Positions 6,401 to 13,936 are shown, numbered from the stretch's first letter. The stretch is 18,573 bases of DNA from an uncultured Succinatimonas sp. (GCA_900548485.1 URKL01000003.1:1-18573), one strand, 5' to 3'. Numbers and translations: made by a program. The notes: generated by a model not told the origin, from the sequence alone.

Positions 6401-8866
6401 TTATTTAGTCTCAGTACTATTATTAGACTCAGGATCTTTAAGCTCCTTTGCAGCAGGAGAAAGAGGCATTTCAACAGGATTTATATCTCTACGCTCTTCT
6501 TCAAGATCGTCTAAATGTTTATTTAAAAGATCTTCTAAATCATCATCCTCATCTAATTGAGGTGCATTTGCATTCTCGTTATCATTACTGATCGGAGTCA
6601 TAACAGTGCCATTAGCTACAAGTTCAGCTAAAGCGTGTGCCTGCATACCTACAGATACATAACGGTTAATAATAGTCCGCATAGCCATGAGGAAGTTTAA
6701 ATACATCTCAGAGGAGTGCATAGATACACGTTGAGAACCTATAATATTAACCATATCTAATTGGCATTTATCAATACGGCGATTAAGCTTCTTCACGCGT
6801 TTAACTAAATTCTCAATATTCTGAGCATTAGGATCGCTACCTACTGCATGAATATCATCTGACATACGCTCAAGACGCATTAACATCTCAATTAAGCTTC
6901 TCTTCATCACACCCTCAAAGATGGTATGACGGTTAGCTACATGATTTAAAGCTTGATCGATAGTAAAACGTAAAGTCTTTGAAGCTTCGCGTAGATTTGA
7001 AAATACTAAGTAGAAGAAGAACTTTGCATCAGGGGTAGAGTTAGCATCTTCCTTAGCTTTTTGCGAGAAGGCATCACCACCATCTAAAGATAATTTGTAA
7101 TAGGCACTACGCTCTTGCGAGATAGCTTCTAATACATAGGTAGCCTTATTGCGAGTACGTCTTAAATTTAACTCATTATCAGCAAAGAAGTACTGCATGC
7201 AATTGCGTAAGCATTCAATTTGCTTATCAAAGTATGCAGGAGTTGCCTTAGTTACAGAACTTAAGATTTCCTCATCTGTCTGGGCCTTTAAGACCTGAGA
7301 GGCAACATCAGCTTTAGAATGCTTAATAAAGTTAGTATAGATAATTAAAGCAATTACAGCCGGTACTAAGATTACAACTGCAATTTGACCTAAATTAAAT
7401 AAGACAAAAGCAAGTAAGAAAGCACTAGTAAAGGCGGAGATACCAGTTAAGAACCAGCCTGCAATTACAGTTACAACACCTGAAATACGGAAAACTGCAC
7501 TCTCACGATCCCAAGCACCATCAGCAAAAGAAGAACCCATGGCAACCATGAAGGTTACATAGGTAGTAGAAAGAGGTAACTTTAAGGAAGTAGCAAAAGA
7601 AATCAAAGCTGAGGCTACAACTAAGTTAACACTTGCACGGACATAGTCAAAAGGCAAAGGTATCTGACCTTTAACTACAGGTAACTTCTCATAGCGCTTT
7701 GAAACTAAGGAGACTACACCCTTAGGGGAAGCTTTATAAACAGTGCGAGAAACACCTAAGCCCATACGAGTAATGATACGGCCTAAGGTTGAAGCACCAA
7801 ATTGCTCACGAGAACCTGAAGAACTTGAAGAAAGGTTAATTGAAGTCTGAACTACCTGACGAGCTCTCTTAGAGATCCATAAGGTAACACACATGATAAG
7901 ACCTGCAGTAAAAAGCCAACCGGTTGCAGTTAAGGCATCAGTATTTAAGCAGTCCATCATAAAGCTATCGGCACTAACACCAGAAGCGGCCCAATGTTCA
8001 TAAGCATCTAAAGCTGCTAATGGTACACCGACGAAGTTTACCAAATCGTTTCCGGCAAAGGAGAACGCTAAAGCAAAGGTTCCAGAGAGGATGATAAGCT
8101 TGAAAATATTCCAGCCCATCAAAGCCATAACCTGACCTAAGACTGTAAAGAATATAAACATGCCCCACATAATTGAGGTAAGGTTATTATCCATAAAATC
8201 TAAGGCTTCCTTAGTCATAAAGGATGCTCCATGAGCACCTTTAATAAAGAGGAAGTAGCTAATGGCGGTTAAAGATATACCAGTAAAAATACCACCTAAA
8301 TAACGAACAGAGCTTTTGAATTTAAAGCTAAATAATAATCTGCAGACAAACTGAATTAGCACTCCTGAAACGAAGGCTATAACAACTGATAATAAGATAG
8401 CTGAAACAATAGTTGCGGTACGATCTAATTTAATATATTCAAAGATTTCTGAAAAGGACATCCCCATGCCACTTATTTTGTAAACTGAGGCAAAAGTTGC
8501 AGCTCCTAATAATTCAAAAATGATAGAAACGGTAGTCGAGGTAGGTAAGCCAAAAGAATTGAATATATTAAGTAAGATAACATCGCCTATAACTACAGCT
8601 GAGAAAATCAACATGATTTCATAAAAACTGAACATCTGTGGCGAAAGCATACCTTTACGCGCTACCTCCATCATGCCTGAGGAGAAAGTAGCACCAATAA
8701 GCACGCCAGCTGAAGCTACCAACATAATTACAGCTAAAGGAACAATACGCGTACCAACAGCCGAGTTTAGAAAGTTGCAAGCATCGTTACTAACACCGAC
8801 AAATAAATCAATTGCCGCTAAAAGCAACAGCATCACAACCATTACAATGAATAATGACTCAAACAT
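6401..8866 (-). CDS. Pit-type inorganic phosphate transporter with long cytoplasmic C-terminus
   Basis: An 821-residue inner-membrane protein of the PHO4/PiT family, cation-coupled phosphate importers. The N-terminal half has GVSNDACNFLNSAVGTR at 24-40 and FNSFGLPTSTTVS at 102-114. The inverted second half carries AGNDLVNFVGVPLAA at 271-285 and KLPLSTTYVTF at 429-439, so both substrate-site repeats are intact. Membrane segments end near residue 512, and about 310 cytoplasmic residues follow. This tail is mostly helical and charged, resembling PhoU-like helical regions, and ends with a very acidic stretch (DEDDDLEDLL) near 773-782. The length is about twice that of E. coli PitA (~500 residues) and the N-terminus reads like the long Bacteroidota-type members. 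AGGA stands 8 nt before the ATG. It is a single-gene unit with its own promoter and terminator. I see no clear Pho box, so regulation by PhoB is unsupported. Confidence 0.88.
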   Translation of the reverse strand: MFESLFIVMVVMLLLLAAIDLFVGVSNDACNFLNSAVGTRIVPLAVIMLVASAGVLIGATFSSGMMEVARKGMLSPQMFSFYEIMLIFSAVVIGDVILLNIFNSFGLPTSTTVSIIFELLGAATFASVYKISGMGMSFSEIFEYIKLDRTATIVSAILLSVVIAFVSGVLIQFVCRLLFSFKFKSSVRYLGGIFTGISLTAISYFLFIKGAHGASFMTKEALDFMDNNLTSIMWGMFIFFTVLGQVMALMGWNIFKLIILSGTFALAFSFAGNDLVNFVGVPLAALDAYEHWAASGVSADSFMMDCLNTDALTATGWLFTAGLIMCVTLWISKRARQVVQTSINLSSSSSGSREQFGASTLGRIITRMGLGVSRTVYKASPKGVVSLVSKRYEKLPVVKGQIPLPFDYVRASVNLVVASALISFATSLKLPLSTTYVTFMVAMGSSFADGAWDRESAVFRISGVVTVIAGWFLTGISAFTSAFLLAFVLFNLGQIAVVILVPAVIALIIYTNFIKHSKADVASQVLKAQTDEEILSSVTKATPAYFDKQIECLRNCMQYFFADNELNLRRTRNKATYVLEAISQERSAYYKLSLDGGDAFSQKAKEDANSTPDAKFFFYLVFSNLREASKTLRFTIDQALNHVANRHTIFEGVMKRSLIEMLMRLERMSDDIHAVGSDPNAQNIENLVKRVKKLNRRIDKCQLDMVNIIGSQRVSMHSSEMYLNFLMAMRTIINRYVSVGMQAHALAELVANGTVMTPISNDNENANAPQLDEDDDLEDLLNKHLDDLEEERRDINPVEMPLSPAAKELKDPESNNSTETK

Positions 8867-8963
8867 AGAGTGTCCTGTGGTGGAATAATTGTCATAGGGT
8901 CAAAATAAAATTTTGATCATAATAATTTTACATTTATTTAACTAATTTTTTAAGTGTCGCTAT

Positions 8964-8993
8964 TTTATATGACATTTATTAAATTTATGTTAA
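8964..8993 (-). promoter_or_regulatory. Candidate promoter of the phosphate transporter gene
   Basis: On the minus strand TTAACA (8993-8988) and TATAAA (8969-8964) each match sigma-70 boxes at 5 of 6 positions, with an 18-bp spacer. Transcription would begin near 8957, giving a leader of about 90 nt. This is the best-spaced pair upstream of the gene, but AT-richness raises the chance of a false match. Confidence 0.45.
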
Positions 8994-9183
8994 GTCGCAT
9001 TTCTAAAAAAATTTCATTTGCGCATTCTCTTTTGTTAGCTAAACAGCAATTTTTTAAATCAAAACAAATTTGTTTGTCTATGCACAAAAAAAATAAAAAA
9101 TCTTAACTAAATCAAAGCCAGAACTATAACTAAAATTTTACTTTTGTGAGCAATGCTATATCTTTAATCACATGTATAAAGGA

Positions 9184-9189
9184 TATAAT
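9184..9189 (+). promoter_or_regulatory. Perfect -10 box (TATAAT) before the gntR gene
   Basis: TATAAT lies 65 bp before the regulator start and would start transcription near 9196. The corresponding -35 region is poor (TCTTTA at 9161-9166), suggesting either a weak or an activator-dependent promoter. Confidence 0.4.
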
Positions 9190-9253
9190 ATCTATATTAA
9201 GAAATAACCATATTAAGTAATAACTATAGTCTGCTTTTGTAAGGAAACCGCTG

Positions 9254-9934
9254 ATGAAAAATGAGTTATTAAAAGAAAGCGATTTAAAAAAAGACATTGT
9301 TTATCGGCGCATTAAACAACTTATTGTTAGTTGTTATTTTCCAATGGGATCAAAACTATCTGAAACAATTATTGAAAAAAAACTCCACGCTAATAAAGCG
9401 CCTATTCGTGATGCTTTAAAACGTTTACAAGCTGAGGGTTTAGTTGAGCGTCGCCCTAAAAGTGGCACCTATGTTTTTTCTTTGAGTAATCAAGATCTTA
9501 TCGATCTTTTAAACTTCAGATTTGTCATTGAATCTCAAGCTACAATTTTATCTTTTGACAAGCACCCTCAGAAGCTTATCAATGAGCTTGAACAAGTTTT
9601 AGAAATGATGAAGCGCGATCTTAATACTAATAATATTCGTGATTATTTAGATCAAGACTCAAATTTCCATCAAACTTTAGTCTCTCAATGTGACAACCGC
9701 TATTTTATTGAGTCCTATAAATTGGTATCAGCAGTAATGGATACTGCGCGTAATTTTTTAGGAAATAACGTTTCTCACTTGCATCGCTCTGTAATTCAGC
9801 ATGAAGATATTTTAAATGCCATAAAGAGTTTGGATATTGGTAAGGTTGTCGAGCTCTTACGCGAACATATTCTTCCTGATTATGGTGCATATTGGAAGGG
9901 ATCTAATTTAACTGGCATTATTACGAGAAAATAA
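9254..9934 (+). CDS. GntR-family (FCD subfamily) transcriptional regulator
   Basis: A 226-residue FadR/FCD-type regulator. The N-terminal winged helix-turn-helix covers about 12-75, including SETIIEKKLHANKAPIRDAL (36-55) and LQAEGLVERRPKSGTYV (58-74). The all-helical FCD effector domain has the expected metal-site residues: Asp135 and His139 (DSNFH), His183 and His205. FCD proteins usually respond to carboxylates or sugar acids. AAGGA stands 8 nt before the ATG, and the gene is followed by its own terminator, 188 bp upstream of the triplet of transporters on the same strand. Regulation of those transporters is the natural guess from position but is not proven; the oppositely oriented phosphate transporter is a less likely target. 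Confidence 0.88.
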   Translation: MKNELLKESDLKKDIVYRRIKQLIVSCYFPMGSKLSETIIEKKLHANKAPIRDALKRLQAEGLVERRPKSGTYVFSLSNQDLIDLLNFRFVIESQATILSFDKHPQKLINELEQVLEMMKRDLNTNNIRDYLDQDSNFHQTLVSQCDNRYFIESYKLVSAVMDTARNFLGNNVSHLHRSVIQHEDILNAIKSLDIGKVVELLREHILPDYGAYWKGSNLTGIITRK

Positions 9935-9964
9935 GCAAAATAAATTAAAATATACATCTAGATA

Positions 9965-9996
9965 AAGAGCCTTAATTTTTTAGGCTCTTATTTATT
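9965..9996 (+). terminator. Terminator after the gntR gene
   Basis: AAGAGCCT (9965-9972) pairs with AGGCTCTT (9982-9989) across a 9-nt mostly T loop, followed by a TTATTTATTT-like tail. It lies 30 bp past the stop codon and should separate the regulator transcript from the transporter genes. Confidence 0.65.
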
Positions 9997-10072
9997 TACA
10001 CAAAAAATTTTTTAAATCTAGCTTATAAAATTTCTATGACCTAGTTAAAAGATTTTTATTATTTGACGCAAT

Positions 10073-10125
10073 AGGAGGAGGCTCTCTTTCCTTAATCAGG
10101 AAGGATGTCGCCTGTTTTTTTAATG
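10073..10125 (+). promoter_or_regulatory. Hairpin leader with split ribosome binding site, possible attenuator
   Basis: A perfect AGGAGG (10073-10078) has no start codon within normal distance. Immediately after it, AGGC (10079-10082) pairs with GCCT (10110-10113), and TCTTTCCT (10085-10092) pairs with AGGAAGGA (10098-10105, one G-U) around a TAATC loop. The hairpin is followed by G and seven T residues, then A and the ATG at 10123. With the hairpin formed, the Shine-Dalgarno and this ATG are separated by only about 9 unpaired nucleotides. The same hairpin plus seven T residues also has the form of an intrinsic terminator, so it could attenuate transcription instead. The upstream stretch holds only a weak TATAAA at 10024-10029. 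Confidence 0.5.
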
Positions 10126-10998
10126 AATCTTGAATATTTAGGCCTAGCTCTAGGTTTCTTTGGTGCCTGTGCACAGGCAGCTAATTATGCCTTTACTAAA
10201 GATTGTGTAGAAAAATACCATTTACAAGGAATAAGACAGTTAATTGCTGTACATATTTTAATGTTTGTTATGGTCATTATTCCTTTCTTTGCTTTTGAAT
10301 ATTGGCGTTTTTTTAGCTTACAGACCGTAATCTATTGTCTGTGTATCATCGTCCCCTATCTTTTAGCTCAATATCTTATGATAAGAGCACTAACTATTGC
10401 TGACAGTTCAATTATCTCCCCTCTGCTTACTATCAAAATCCCGATCCTAGCTTTAATATCGGTACTTTTATTTGATCAAACCTTTAGTCCATTGCAACTG
10501 TTATGCGTAACAGTTATTATTTGCCTGGGATTTTATTTCTCATCCCTGTCAGGGCGAGTAAAACTTGGGCCTTTATGTTTAATTGCCCTAGCTTGCACTT
10601 GTTTTTCAACCTCTGATATTGCCATGACTTTATTCATGAAGACCTTACCTACCACAAGATTTCATCAAATCACCGCAGGTATTGCCTATGAATATTTTGC
10701 TTGCGCAGTTTTTGCTGTACCTTTAATGTTTTACAAACCTTTAAATATCCATACAAAAGAGGTTTGGCAAACTAAATGGATTGGCTTAGCCTGGATGCTC
10801 AGTATGGTTGGTATCGTCGGTTGTTTTAATCTTGCAGGTGTAGTTGAAGGAAATATTATCCAAACACTGCGTTCTGTAATTGGAATTATAATTGCCTATC
10901 TTTTCTACAGACAATATATTCACGATCACAGTACTTTTAAAAAGAAAATGAGCATTGCCATCGGAATGTTCATCGCAGTGACGGTATATTATTTGTAG
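10123..10998 (+). CDS. DMT/EamA-like 10-TM transporter, paralogue 1
   Basis: A 291-residue membrane protein with about ten hydrophobic segments, typical of drug/metabolite (EamA-type) transporters. The start MNLEYLGLALGFFGA was chosen because it aligns without gaps to the starts of the next two genes (MSLEHIGIFLGFFGA, MNLEQFGILLGFAGA) and gives nearly the same length (291, 292, 291). An earlier in-frame ATG at 10105 adds six residues but lies inside a hairpin. Features shared by all three are NYAFTKDC-EKY, a DSS-SPLL-KIP motif, YFSS-SGR-KL and, near the C-terminus, AGVVE-NIIQ-LR followed by a C-terminal helix. The direction of transport and the substrate are unknown. First gene of a three-gene operon. 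Confidence 0.82.
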   Translation: MNLEYLGLALGFFGACAQAANYAFTKDCVEKYHLQGIRQLIAVHILMFVMVIIPFFAFEYWRFFSLQTVIYCLCIIVPYLLAQYLMIRALTIADSSIISPLLTIKIPILALISVLLFDQTFSPLQLLCVTVIICLGFYFSSLSGRVKLGPLCLIALACTCFSTSDIAMTLFMKTLPTTRFHQITAGIAYEYFACAVFAVPLMFYKPLNIHTKEVWQTKWIGLAWMLSMVGIVGCFNLAGVVEGNIIQTLRSVIGIIIAYLFYRQYIHDHSTFKKKMSIAIGMFIAVTVYYL

Positions 10999-11014
10999 AC
11001 TTATAGGTCAAAAC

Positions 11015-11893
11015 ATGAGTTTAGAGCATATTGGTATTTTTTTAGGCTTCTTTGGTGCAGTTTTTCAAGCCTTCAATTATGCCTTTACAAAGGATTGTGC
11101 TGAAAAATATAAATTAAGAGGTTTACGACAGCTAGTCTGCGTACATTTAGGTTTATTTGTTTTAGTCCTCTTTCCTTTCTTTTATTTTAATCTGATAAAG
11201 CATATATCTTTAGAGCTTGTCTTTGATACCCTATGGGCTTCTGTACCTTATTTGTTAGCACAATACTTGACGATTATTACGCTAACCATGACCGACAGTT
11301 CGATTTTCTCCCCGCTATTGGCCTTTAAAATTCCTGTTTTAGCCATCATCGCTTTATTATTCTTAGATCAAGCTTTTGCTATAAATCAGATCTTAGCGAT
11401 TGGAGCTATCATTCTATTGGGAATCTATTTCTCCTCAATCTCAGGCAGAATCAAGCTCTTACCTTTACTTTTAATCACTATCATCTGCTTTATGTATGCC
11501 GTATCTGATCTCGGTATGGCTGAGTTTATGCGGGATTGGCCTGAGGATAATCGCGCTATGGCCATCTGTGGATGTATTTGTTATCAATTTATCTTCTGTG
11601 GTGTCATTGCTATGCCTTTTATGAAAATTCCTCGTTTTCATTTAAGTCTAAACAATGTTTATCAAACCAAAAACATCGCCATAGCTTGGATGATTTCAGA
11701 TATTTTCTTTGTGATCTGCTTTAATTTTGCAGGCGTAGTTGAGACTTCAATTGTACAATCTTTACGTAGTGTCCTAGGTGTAATCATCGCTTATATCTTC
11801 TATCGCAATTACATTCATGACGAAAATACCTTTAAACGCAAAATGATCGTTGCAATATTAATGATTATCTCTGTGGTGACATTCTATATTTAA
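11015..11893 (+). CDS. DMT/EamA-like 10-TM transporter, paralogue 2
   Basis: A 292-residue inner-membrane protein, collinear with its two neighbours, and likewise predicted to have about ten transmembrane helices. The conserved blocks are NYAFTKDCAEKY near the N-terminus, MTDSSIFSPLLAFKIPV in the middle of the first half, YFSSISGRIKL, and the C-terminal AGVVETSIVQSLRSV. Compared with paralogues 1 and 3, the C-terminal block reads ETSIVQ where they have EGNIIQ, and helix 6-7 residues differ strongly, so the three may have diverged in specificity. It begins 16 bp after paralogue 1, with AGG about 8 nt before the ATG, and is probably cotranscribed. The substrate cannot be inferred. Confidence 0.82.
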   Translation: MSLEHIGIFLGFFGAVFQAFNYAFTKDCAEKYKLRGLRQLVCVHLGLFVLVLFPFFYFNLIKHISLELVFDTLWASVPYLLAQYLTIITLTMTDSSIFSPLLAFKIPVLAIIALLFLDQAFAINQILAIGAIILLGIYFSSISGRIKLLPLLLITIICFMYAVSDLGMAEFMRDWPEDNRAMAICGCICYQFIFCGVIAMPFMKIPRFHLSLNNVYQTKNIAIAWMISDIFFVICFNFAGVVETSIVQSLRSVLGVIIAYIFYRNYIHDENTFKRKMIVAILMIISVVTFYI

Positions 11894-11905
11894 TAGGATT
11901 TTTGT

Positions 11906-12781
11906 ATGAATCTTGAACAATTCGGTATTCTTTTAGGCTTTGCTGGCGCCTTGTGTAATGCTCTAAATTACGCCTTTTCAAAAGACTGCGTAGAAAAATA
12001 TGGTCTACATGGTATCAGGCAATTAATTGTGGTTCATGTAACTTTCTTAATTATCATGTTGCCACCTTTAATCTTTACCGGCCTTTATAAATATTTTTCT
12101 TTAGAAATTTTAATCAATACTATCTATATTATTGTTCCTTATGTTTTTTCTCAATATTTAATTATAAGACTCTTAACGGCAACCGATAGTTCGGTAGTAT
12201 CTCCTCTTTTAACCTTAAAAATCCCTGTAGTTGCTACTATAAGTTTCATTCTCTCAGGTCAGATTTTTACACCACAGCAAATCTTTGCCATTGCAATGAT
12301 CATTCTTTTGGGTTTTTATTTCTCCTCTCTTTCAGGACGAATTAAATTGATGCCGCTACTTGTCATGTTATGTATTTGTACAGGCTATGCTTTTGCAGAT
12401 TATGCAACTGTACATTTCATGAAGAATTATCCTGGTAGCAATATTGAAAAGACTTTGGCTTGTATCTGTTGGCAATATGTTATTTGTGGTTTTGTTGCCC
12501 TACCTTTAATGCTTTTAAAGAAATCAAAGCTAAAAGCTATTCATCTTTGGTACGGCAAGAGTGCTTCTCTGTCTTGGCTTTTTGGAACTTTTTGCTGGGT
12601 AGGATGTTTCTATCTTGCAGGTATTGTTGAGGGTAATATCATACAATCTCTACGCTGTGTAATTGGCGTATTGATTGCTTATATTTTCTATAAAAAATAT
12701 ATTAAAGATCCCAATACTTTCAAAAAGAAATTAGTAATTGCTGCTTTAATGTTTACAGCAGTATTCATTTACTATATCTAA
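11906..12781 (+). CDS. DMT/EamA-like 10-TM transporter, paralogue 3
   Basis: A 291-residue membrane protein, the last of the tandem set. It keeps NYAFSKDCVEKY, ATDSSVVSPLLTLKIPV, YFSSLSGRIKL and AGIVEGNIIQSLRCV in the same positions as the other two, and aligns with them essentially without gaps over the first half. AGGA is 7 nt before the ATG, 12 bp after the stop of paralogue 2. It ends facing corA, which is transcribed toward it. Ten transmembrane helices and the two-repeat EamA arrangement are inferred from hydrophobicity. Nothing enzymatic is encoded in this operon, so the role must be read from the transporters alone: export or uptake of a small metabolite controlled, perhaps, by the FCD regulator upstream. 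Confidence 0.82.
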   Translation: MNLEQFGILLGFAGALCNALNYAFSKDCVEKYGLHGIRQLIVVHVTFLIIMLPPLIFTGLYKYFSLEILINTIYIIVPYVFSQYLIIRLLTATDSSVVSPLLTLKIPVVATISFILSGQIFTPQQIFAIAMIILLGFYFSSLSGRIKLMPLLVMLCICTGYAFADYATVHFMKNYPGSNIEKTLACICWQYVICGFVALPLMLLKKSKLKAIHLWYGKSASLSWLFGTFCWVGCFYLAGIVEGNIIQSLRCVIGVLIAYIFYKKYIKDPNTFKKKLVIAALMFTAVFIYYI

Positions 12782-12818
12782 AGCATTTTGTTTTTCCATA
12801 ACTTTTTTTTACAAGAAA

Positions 12819-12840
12819 TCCCCGTTATCAATAACGGGGG
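12819..12840 (-). terminator. Hairpin between convergent DMT operon and corA
   Basis: CCCCGTTA (12820-12827) pairs perfectly with TAACGGGG (12832-12839) around a TCAA loop, extended by one G-T pair. On the minus strand it lies 11 bp past the corA stop and is followed by ATTTCTTGT, a moderately U-rich tail. It may serve both convergent units, but the plus-strand side lacks a T-run. Confidence 0.6.
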
Positions 12841-12850
12841 ATCATACTAA

Positions 12851-13801
12851 TTAGAGCCAACCTTTTTTCTTAAAGAAGAGATAGGTTACTAGTGCCGAAA
12901 GCGCCATCATGCCTATAGACAGAGGGTAGCCCCAATGCCAATCAATTTCTGGCATAAATTTAAAGTTCATACCATAAACAGAAGCAATCCAAGTCGGAGG
13001 CATAAAGACTACCGCCGCCACAGAGAAGATCTTAATGATCTTATTTTGTTTATGATTGGTATAACCCATTGAAGACTCTAGCTGGAAATTGATCTTATTT
13101 GACAAAAATTGAGTATGTGGCAAGATTGATTCAATATCATTTAAGACCTCGTCAATACTGCGATTTTGTCTATCATCTAAAATACTTTCAAAGGTTTTCT
13201 TAATAAAACGTAAAGCACGTCTAGTATCATACAAAGCCTGTAAGATCTGACTATTTAATTCCTCTTGATTGATAAGTTCTTTTAGAGTCTGCTCTACATG
13301 ATTTTCATCAGTAATCTGCTCTGCTGTATCATCCAAAGTACTGTAAGCATCCTCAATTAAATCTGATAATTGATCGACTTTTAGATCTTGAAGCTCAAGC
13401 AAAATATCCAAGGAAGATCTTAAATTTACCTTGTGATGTCGAATGTAATAACGCAATAATCTAACAATAGAAACATCTTCCTCTCTAAATGAGATCAATA
13501 GATTTTTGCGCATGGTAAAGGACATATTAACACCACGAGTTTCGTTAGCTAAACGCTGCGGAAACAAGGACAAAATATGTACACCATCAGGACCAACTCT
13601 AAAACGAGATGATGACTCAATATCATCCATCTCATCTTCTTCGGGAACATCTTCCACGAAAAGTTTTTCAAGCCAGTCACGTTCCTCATCATCAGGCTGA
13701 TTAACATCCAACCAAATTACATCTGAGGGTAATGGATCACCAGGTTGTACTGGTCTTAAGGTGAGTTCATCGTCGTCATCAAGACGGCAAGCTGTAATCA
13801 T
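12851..13801 (-). CDS. corA: CorA magnesium/cobalt transporter
   Basis: A 316-residue CorA channel, the same length as the E. coli protein, that mediates Mg2+ (and Co2+/Ni2+) influx as a pentamer. The large acidic, helical N-terminal domain occupies about 1-250. The C-terminus has two transmembrane helices, with the selectivity motif YGMNF at 276-280 and the loop MPEIDWHWGYP just after, then a basic end (FFKKKGWL). GGGAG lies 6 nt before the ATG. The gene is monocistronic: a candidate promoter sits about 140 bp upstream and a hairpin follows the stop. The leader between the two is unusually structured and can hide the Shine-Dalgarno, pointing to post-transcriptional control, which is common among Mg2+ transporter genes. 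Confidence 0.95.
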   Translation of the reverse strand: MITACRLDDDDELTLRPVQPGDPLPSDVIWLDVNQPDDEERDWLEKLFVEDVPEEDEMDDIESSSRFRVGPDGVHILSLFPQRLANETRGVNMSFTMRKNLLISFREEDVSIVRLLRYYIRHHKVNLRSSLDILLELQDLKVDQLSDLIEDAYSTLDDTAEQITDENHVEQTLKELINQEELNSQILQALYDTRRALRFIKKTFESILDDRQNRSIDEVLNDIESILPHTQFLSNKINFQLESSMGYTNHKQNKIIKIFSVAAVVFMPPTWIASVYGMNFKFMPEIDWHWGYPLSIGMMALSALVTYLFFKKKGWL

Positions 13802-13807
13802 AATAAT

Positions 13808-13890
13808 CTCCCGTTCACAGTACTTTTAGAGAGTACTGATATAGATGGCGGCAGGTTGAAAACTGCACGGGAGCGTATTTTTCAATACGC
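13808..13890 (-). promoter_or_regulatory. Structured 5' leader of corA with SD-sequestering helix
   Basis: On the minus-strand RNA three hairpins and one closing helix can be drawn. Hairpin A is GCGUAUU-GAAA-AAUACGC (13890-13873), a perfect 7-bp stem with a GNRA tetraloop. The segment CUCCCGU (13873-13867) is perfectly complementary to ACGGGAG (13814-13808), which contains the corA Shine-Dalgarno. Between them lie hairpin B (GCAG/CUGC, 13866-13851) and hairpin C (CAGUACU/AGUACUG, 13838-13818, perfect 7 bp). The closed form is a three-way junction masking the ribosome binding site; hairpin A shares one base with the closing helix. No U-tract follows, so control would act on translation (or through Rho) rather than on intrinsic termination. 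Confidence 0.5.
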
Positions 13891-13895
13891 ATCAT
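13815..13895 (-). CDS. Possible 26-codon leader ORF before corA
   Basis: An open frame beginning ATGATGCGT within the corA leader (MMRIEKYAPVQF at its N-terminus, ending SLKVL) stops with TGA immediately next to the corA Shine-Dalgarno. That placement would let a translating ribosome open the sequestering helix, comparable in concept to corL ahead of Salmonella corA. The frame spans hairpins A, B and C. Against it, no Shine-Dalgarno precedes either ATG (upstream reads TTTTAACCTTT), and a frame of this size can occur by chance. Listed as a candidate only. Confidence 0.22.
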   Translation of the reverse strand: MMRIEKYAPVQFSTCRHLYQYSLKVL

Positions 13896-13936
13896 ACATA
13901 AAGGTTAAAATTTAGGTTGTGTGTATTTTTTCACAA

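Larger units (their letters stand above)
8867..9253. other. Divergent intergenic region between pit and gntR genes
   Basis: A 387-bp AT-rich region that holds the outward promoters of the two flanking genes, listed separately. The middle (about 9000-9120) is rich in A and T runs; I see no open frame of note, no clear operator palindrome and no RNA gene. Confidence 0.6.

Noticed and set aside
9144..9165. TTGTGAGCAATG upstream of gntR as a CRP site
   Set aside because: Only the left half-site matches; the right half reads CTATA rather than TCACA.
10105..10998. Earlier ATG at 10105 as the start of DMT paralogue 1
   Set aside because: It adds MSPVFL not seen in the other two paralogues and lies inside a stable hairpin; the ATG at 10123 aligns exactly. 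It cannot be excluded because AGGA is close by.
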